Position numbers and translations under genes: made by a program. Below are positions 58,324 to 64,000 of a DNA stretch of 64,000 nt, one piece after another. Origin of the DNA: Oxytricha trifallax (taxonomy: Eukaryota; Ciliophora; Spirotrichea; Sporadotrichida; Oxytrichidae); contig ARYC01017260.1 in assembly GCA_000711775.1 (NCBI GenBank), positions 102,081 through 166,080 on the forward strand. Reading direction: 5' to 3'. The notes under the pieces are model-generated. The model worked only from the letters and a program-made list of their open reading frames with translations, was not told the origin of the DNA and ran no database searches. How positions within the stretch are numbered: position 1 is the stretch's first letter; each line of letters opens with the position of its first letter.

Positions 58324-60463
58324 TCAATAGGCAGTTTGCATACTTTTGCACCAAGGACAATGCATGGTTACCTGAATATAATCATTCCAGTAATCTCTGA
58401 TTGCACCTTTGTTGCAGAATTTGCAAGAAATCATTTGTGATCTCACTAGTGGGTAACCAGTGATGATACATGGTTCGTGAGTAGCTCTGCAGTGAGGACA
58501 ATAAAGACTGGCTTCATAAACTTCATTTCCGCATTGTTCGCAGTTTCTCATGCCTAATGATTTGTCAATACTGTTGTTCATGTTGATGTTGAGAACCCAA
58601 TCACGAATGTTGTCGCGTTCATCTGGGCTAATCAAGTTCTTATCTGGAAGAGGGATTTCAAAAGGTGAGGGGATATCTGTATCCTGGAAATCAGAGTTGT
58701 CTTGAATACCACCATTTTCTGGATCTTCAATTGCTTCATAAAGATCAAGATATCTTTTTATAATCTTTATATGTTTTATTTGAAATCTATTGAAGAACAT
58801 GAAAGCCATGTTGTTAATTCCTTCTCTTTTGTTAGCTTCACCAGCATCCAAGAAAGCTTTGTCTGCTCTAACTTCTTTGGTATATCTCAAAAGAGAAGTA
58901 CAAAGCTTGGCCAAAACTCTTCCCATATTTCCTCTTGCACATTCACTCTTTAGTAATTGATAATGAGCTATCAAGAGATACTTGTTGAATTCCATTAAGA
59001 TTGGATTTTTATCATCAACTTGCAAAGCGAGGTTCTCGCAGAACTTTTAGAGCATTTCTTTTAAGATTTGGAGTTCCATTTCATGAACTGTAGCTAGAAT
59101 CTCGAGAGCAATTGTTTTGTAAACTGGAAGCATTTCCTTAATAACTGGGCATCCGTATCTTGTTAAAACTCTAGCTGTTTCCTTGTATTGACCTTCTTTG
59201 AGATAAATTTTAGAGAATCTCATCAAGAAATTGTTTAGGACTTCAGCCCCTTGCTTCTCAGCCAAGTTTAAGCATTCTTCCCATTGACCCTTTTGAGCAA
59301 GCATTTCTAGACCTTAGGCACCTAATTTGTTATAGTTTCCACCTTCAATGTCTTAAGCTTGTTGTTTGAGTTAAATTTGTTGAATCATCATATCTCTGAG
59401 TTCAAATGGTCTCACTTGATGAGCTGCTGTTAGGGCTCTGCTGTATTTCTTTGCTTAAGTGTAAGCTTCTACGGCTTTTTCATAGTATCCAACTGACTCA
59501 AGAATCTCACCTGCAGATTCAAATCTTCCAATTGCTAAGAGTCTTGATCCAACGATTGAGACAACTTCTTGAACTCTATCTTTTGCATAAGTCATAGCCA
59601 AGTTGAAAGCATTCACATAGATTTCTTCCAGATGAGCTGGGTTTTGGATATGTTAATCAGTGATTTCCAAATATCTATCAATAAAATAAGGTACAATCTA
59701 AATAATCAACCTTTCTGCTTATTAGCACATTAATTGCATCCTAATGCATTAATTCGAAATAAAGAATATTAAAGTTTATATTCAAAAATATATTCTCAGC
59801 AATATTTAATGTCTCATATAATATTAATATCTATATTATTTTTTTTAAAAAAAATAACAGCAAAGTTTTACTATTAACATATTTTTATGTAATATTCCAA
59901 ATAAATACTTGAAGTAGATGACAACCATGCCCTCACATATATGTTTAAAAGAAATTTAAAAGAAATAAATAAGAAAAATAAAGCTCGATTTATATTTTTA
60001 TAAATATTTAAGCATATCTTACATATTAAAGCATTTCAAATAAAAACAATTGACCTTTTACAATTATATTTACTTATAAGAATATTAATTAATTTTTAAT
60101 TATTTAAAAAAAATTATTTTTAAAATAATAATTTTGCTTATAAGGTTATTTAATCCCATATTTATTGTGAATTAATATCTATCAATAGCCTTTTGATAGT
60201 CTCTTTGACTCTCCCACATCTTTGCAGATTCTAAAATCTAATCACCAGTTTGCAAAGCAGCTTGTGGACCTGAAGACAAGATTTATGATTTAAATGAAGA
60301 AAGAATTATCCAAATAATTACAATTAATTATAGTTGATTTGATGGACCATATGTGGAGCATGCTTTTGAGCAACTCTAAGAGCTTCTGATGAAAGCTTAA
60401 CATCGAGATACATTCTAATGGCAAGTTCTGGATCTTTAGCATTAAGGTAGCATTTATAAAAAT
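58324..60463 (-). CDS. IFT172: IFT172, C-terminal part
   Basis: Intraflagellar transport complex B subunit that moves along ciliary microtubules. Visible parts, 5' to 3': NAKDPELAIRMYLDVKLSSE, QAALQTGDQILESAKMWESQ, RDYQKAIDRYLEITDQHIQN, AHLEEIYVNAFNLAMTYAKD, GYYEKAVEAYTQAKKY (TPR-like), QKGQWEECLNLAEKQGAEVL, then NNMAFMFFNRF / LDLYEAI, NSDFQDTDIP and DERDNIRDWVL, which follow animal IFT172 closely. The C-terminal ~75 residues have four CxxC pairs (CEQCGNEVYEASLYCPHC, CKFCNKG, CPWCKS), probably zinc-binding; the human protein lacks these Cys. Three IESs are evident. The N-terminal ~1300 residues are not in this window; coding stops near 60463 beside the TBE-like pair. Confidence 0.93.
58752..58784 (-). 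other. In-frame IES, 33 bp, pointer AGAT
   Basis: ATCT (plus) at 58752 and 58785. The 33 bp read through as QIKHIKIIKRY-like residues, but removal gives FFNRYLDLYEAI, matching the uninterrupted IFT172 motif in other eukaryotes. Confidence 0.85.
59670..60173 (-). other. IES, 504 bp, 14-bp pointer AATATCTATCAATA
   Basis: Exact 14-bp repeats at 59670-59683 and 60174-60187 (plus strand). Excision joins YQKAI to DRYLEITDQH. The inside is AT-rich and stop-laden. Confidence 0.92.
60280..60335 (-). other. IES, 56 bp, pointer AAATC
   Basis: GATTT (plus) at 60280 and 60336; excision joins HMVHQI to LSSGPQAALQ in frame. Confidence 0.75.
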
Positions 60464-60502
60464 CTGAGAAAAATAAGTAGGTTGATATAATTAATCAAAG
60501 AA

Positions 60503-62033
60503 TCAATTTAAAAAATACTATTTTACTATTTTCTTTAACTATGATAAAGATGGCACTTTAGAAAAATCTGAACAAATATAGTCTAAAATATTTTCACTAT
60601 AATTCTCAAAAGTCTTGTTTTTTTTGAGTATCGATGCCATTTCCCCAAAGTCGTTCGTAGTTTATTCTAAATTTTTGAATTTTTTCCCTATCTTTATTCT
60701 AATTGTAATGACAATTAAGGAATAAATGTCCTATCTAGGATCGCTCTCTTCCATTTCTTTTAAATCCACAAAGTGCTAGTAATAGGTTAAAGGTATGGCA
60801 GCAGCTAAGGATCTCTGTTCTAAAAATGAAGCATGACTATAATTTGTTAGAAAATTTAGCTCATTTAGCCGAAATTGATTTTAATATTGTTTGGAGTTAA
60901 GAATCTATGTACGATGCCTAGTTAGTGAAGCTCCTCAACTGCATCTATTATCTAAAGTAAATACTTTCTTATTTATGATTAGGAAAGCTTAGTTTCTATT
61001 AACTATTCAAATGTTATGTCATAGTTCAGTCTTTTAATATAAATTGCTTATTCATCATAGAATACACCCAAAAGTTTGTCTTAGTAGTTTTGAACTTAAG
61101 ACTGAATATGTCGTATAACTTTGAATTCATTCCATAAAAATATTGTAAAGTTCTAGATATTATTGAGCTCTTGGAATTCAAGAGTTAATGTACAACCTTC
61201 TATAGAATCAAATTTTGTTTTGTCATTACATAGAATATTTGAGTCAAGAGAAAGTTCAAGTATCATTGCTATCTCATATTTAACTGACCCTACTAATTGT
61301 ACTTTGAAAATTTTCTTTTATCTTTAAATCACTTCACTAATAAATACAGAGTTATTGGTAGTGTTAGTTTCAATAATTTGCAAGCTTTAGCTTGATTGTT
61401 ATGATTAATCACATAAAAAATACTTCCCCTCCCCTTTAATTTTTATGTTTTCACTTTTCTATTCTTCCTGATCGCTGCTCAAATAACTTTTATTTTTTAA
61501 GCTTTGTTCTGCCTTGATGATTTAATTAAGAATCTAAAAGTTTTAAATTATGTAAGCTTACTAATTTTGAATAACCAGCTGCCAAAATTTCTTGTTCATT
61601 GTGTTTTCTTAAGTGAATAAAAAGTTTTGATTTTGAAGAATATTGAGACTTTGCTTTTGCTTTAAAACAAATAAGGCAAGTATATTTTCCTCCAAGTTTT
61701 AGTTAAATAAACTTTCCATTTTCTCTCTGATGAACCAGCATGTGCCTCTTAAGCTCTAGGGATGTGTAAACAAGGGAACATAATTAACATTCCATGAGAG
61801 TTCTGGGTTTCTTTGCTTTATTCTGGGCACGAGGTGATCTCCTCTATTGCCACTTCGAATAGTATTATTAGTATTCCTCGTCGCCCCTTTTTATTAATTT
61901 TTTAATTATGTCTTAACTTAATTATGAAGCGTTGACTTCATCTAAGTTTGATTTATCGTCTTTATCTTTATGGTTACTTCCATCACTAGATAAAGACAAT
62001 TAACTTGATGAATTATTCTTCATCTTTTTTATT
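60503..62033 (-). pseudogene. Diverged TBE-type zinc-finger/pseudokinase gene
   Basis: ATG at 62033 (MKNNSSSQLSLSSDGS), TGA at 60503. A C2H2 finger CQLCSLVYTSLELKRHMLVH is followed by a wider one (CLICFKAKAKSQYSSKSKLF...HLRKH); a 28-nt intron 61534-61561 (GTAAGC...TTTTAG) comes next, then a kinase-like region with LRKYLLQIIDAVEELH-type helix. The catalytic loop is HRFLTPNNIKI (HRD Asp replaced by Phe) and DFG is NFG, so it is a pseudokinase. A single missing base at about 60862 after NFG splits it from the last part (DPRQDIYSLIVI). No C4A4 terminus lies between its end and the IFT172 coding block about 40 bp away. It is either an old TBE fragment or a domesticated TBE gene. Confidence 0.7.
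61534..61561 (-). other. 28-nt intron
   Basis: GT-AG ends with a GTAAGC donor as in the TBE 22-kDa genes; the frame continues across it. Confidence 0.65.
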
Positions 62034-62558
62034 GTTTACTTAATTATAATAAGGCTATTAAATATAAGGAATTAAAAGTTTGTGGGTCTAATTTTATTTA
62101 TAAATATAATTAACTAATGTAAACATAAAGAATAAGGTTTCTGAAATATTCCTGTAAAGAATCTGAAAGGTTCCTGAAAAGGAGTCAAGATAAATATCTA
62201 TGAATAGTGAAAGATTCCTGGAAAAATTTTGAAAGTTTCCTTATAATTATGTAAACATAAATAATTTTATAAAATAATATATTTAATTATGTCAATAAAA
62301 TTTGTTTCCTATTTATTCTAAATCCCTAGATAACACAATCATAAAATCATTTCAACTATAATTAATTTCTTAATAATTTGAATAAACTCTTCGAGCAGAT
62401 TAATTATGTATACTATTAAATTTTAAACCAATAAAAATAGATTATTTATGTCTTTATATTTGTTAATCCAATTAAATTCAGTTTTATTAAAATATTACTC
62501 CTTAATTAATAGCCTAACAACAACCTTATTAAATAATAGAAACATAAATAAAATTCAA

Positions 62559-63271
62559 ATGGAGTCATCACAAAATATCGGGAACATAAATTCAAGGGTC
62601 TTAGACGGGAGCCTAAATACTAAGTAGGATTGGTACAACCACTTAAAATATTCACGTAAGTCATCTTAGCTTAACCATGATAGTGGGATACCATTTGCCC
62701 TCATATAAGCGGACTAGCATGAAATTTATAAAAGATGTCCTCGCTACTCGCAAAGAGCTACTTAAATCAGCAGATGTCATTTATTTCAACGTACCAAACT
62801 ATCCTGAACTCAGTGTCGCGAACATATTCAAATATGCCAAGCAAGATTAAGCGCTCAACAGGTACTTGGGTATATATGATGAGGTCAAGGATCTTCCAGA
62901 CAAGTATTTTTTCTTTGGAGTCCTGGGAACAATCAAAAACGAATGGTTGACATAAATGGTTATGTCGCAGTGTGCTGCTAGAAATACGATCCTCGATGAA
63001 GAATAAAAAGGGGAGTCAATTTAAATAAGTGAAGAGTTTTTAAGGGAAATTCAGTCTGTCCCTCACTTTTCAAGTAAGTTAACATAAATATTTATGTCTT
63101 TATAGAAAAGAAGGGTAAAGCACTCTCAATGCTCAAAATAAAGACATTAGGCAGAAAGCAGCAGAAAAAACGAAAGCGCTATGAGATCTCAAACACAGTC
63201 GATTTAAGCAACAACAACTAAATGAGGTAAACATAAATGAACATGTTCACAAGAGAAGACAACACGATAAT
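62559..63271 (+). CDS. Diverged TBE-type 22-kDa gene, cut by TBE-C
   Basis: ATG at 62559 (MESSQNIGNINSRVLDG). The main block, VIYFNVPNYPELSVANIFKY and PDKYFFFGVLGTIKNEWL, parallels the TBE-B protein. A 32-nt intron (63074-63105) lies at the same codon position as the second intron of TBE-B. A GTAAGT donor at 62656 marks the likely first intron, but no acceptor I tried keeps phase, so exon 1 is provisional. The frame is still open at 63271, where TBE-C begins; the 3' end must lie beyond the window. It pairs divergently with the pseudokinase gene, as in TBEs. Confidence 0.7.
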
Positions 63272-64000
63272 CAAAACCCCAAAACCCCTGAAGTTGTTTG
63301 ATTGAGTTTTTGAATGATGAAAGTAGACTATTAACGCATGCTTTATTAGGGTTTTAATAGAGTTTATGTAGGGGTATAGGGTCATAATGTAATATAAATT
63401 AGTGTGTAATGCAAGTGTTTTATTTTTATTATTCACTCAAACAGTACTTTAGCATCATGAGGCAGCTTTCTAAACTTTATCTCCTATCCAACTTACAATT
63501 TAGTCTATTGTATGGTAAGCTCTGTGATTAGGCTTAATAATTATCTACTCAGCCATATCTTTCATTCTACCTTTTATCTTATTCTAGTCTAGATATTGCT
63601 GTATTCTCTGTTTTGAATCTTTCTCTCTTTTGCAGCTATAGTAATCATTTCTTGCCATATCAAATTCACAAATAATTGCTGCTAGAGCCCATATATCCCA
63701 CTTAATATCACCATCTCTCCAGTCCTCTCTTTCCGGAAAGTATCCAGGAGTACCATACACGTTGCCAAGTCCTGAAGCTTCAACTCTCTATGATCTATTG
63801 AAATCTATTATTACTACTCTGAGAGGTAAAAGTCAAGCATTATATTCTCAGGCTTCAAATCTCTATGAACATATCCAAGAGTGTGAAGCTCCTCAATGCC
63901 TTTGCAAACATTTGTAAGAATAAGAGGTAACTACTTTGGTATCCTTTAATCTTAAATGTAGTCTCTTAATGTCATTTAATATAGAGGAAGACGAAAAGCT
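63272..64000 (-). mobile_element. Telomere-bearing element TBE-C (left end only)
   Basis: Begins CAAAACCCCAAAACCCCTG, with the same subterminal repeat as TBE-A and AAT just outside (63269-63271), a plausible ANT duplication. Runs off the window. Very similar to the kinase-side end of TBE-A in inverted orientation. Confidence 0.93.
63455..64000 (-). pseudogene. TBE-C kinase gene, 3' part, probably frameshifted
   Basis: TGA at 63455. Reading upstream: GDKV-type end, WDIWALAAIICE, YGTPGYFPEREDWRDGDIKW, IIDFNRS and HRDLKPENIML are nearly identical to TBE-A. One base is missing near 63826 (GAGGTAAAAGTC versus GAGGTGAAAAGTC of TBE-A), which shifts the frame between HRDLKPEN and DFN. The 5' part is outside the window. 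Confidence 0.8.

Noticed and set aside
60400..60503. Canonical TBE end next to IFT172
   Set aside because: No C4A4 repeat or TBE inverted repeat is present in this interval.

Overview
This window reads as germline (micronuclear) DNA of a spirotrich ciliate, most likely Oxytricha/Sterkiella or a close stichotrich. Three signals agree. (1) Coding frames use TAA and TAG freely as glutamine codons, and only TGA closes them. (2) Three elements carry C4A4C4A4 telomere-like ends and ANT target duplications, the hallmark of Oxytricha telomere-bearing elements (TBEs). (3) Many frames become continuous only after removal of short AT-rich segments bounded by 3-14 bp direct repeats, i.e. internal eliminated sequences (IESs) with pointers. 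Standard-code ORF calling therefore misses nearly every gene; coordinates here come from reading with UGA as the sole stop.

Layout. 1-23.0 kb: two minus-strand paralogs of a multi-MDS membrane protein (1-6.4 kb and 17.8-23.0 kb). Between them lies a third fragmented minus-strand gene (about 7.3-14.2 kb), a 1-kb foldback element with TA flanks (14.46-15.47 kb), a GC-rich coding island without reassigned stops (15.8-17.25 kb) and a (CTA)n tract enclosed by an inverted repeat. 23.0-25.0 kb: a GC-rich repeat, AT-rich DNA and a small plus-strand coding segment. 25.0-35.5 kb: chitin synthase, coiled-coil protein, helical-repeat-like protein, Gln/Asn-rich protein, coiled-coil protein. TBE-A (35.5-39.7 kb) is inserted in the last of these. 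39.9-46.7 kb: five compact plus-strand genes with 1-3 IESs each (small secreted/membrane protein, CFAP97-like protein, MGNC acylated protein, Cys-rich type I membrane protein, Gln-rich protein). 46.8-52.5 kb: a CDPK-like pseudokinase with EF-hands, split by TBE-B. 53-58 kb: a second small acylated protein, a two-TM protein, a RING/TRAF-type E3-like protein and an ABHD17-like hydrolase. 58.3-60.5 kb: the C-terminal part of IFT172. 60.5-63.3 kb: a diverged TBE-like gene pair without visible telomeric ends. From 63.3 kb: TBE-C, inserted in that pair and running off the window.

For eight genes the reading frame closes exactly (ATG to TGA, length divisible by three) after removing the proposed IESs, introns and TBEs. 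That arithmetic is the strongest evidence here. IFT172 and the CFAP97-like protein point to ciliary functions; chitin synthase fits a cyst-wall role in stichotrichs (inference). No rRNA, tRNA or CRISPR array was recognised.
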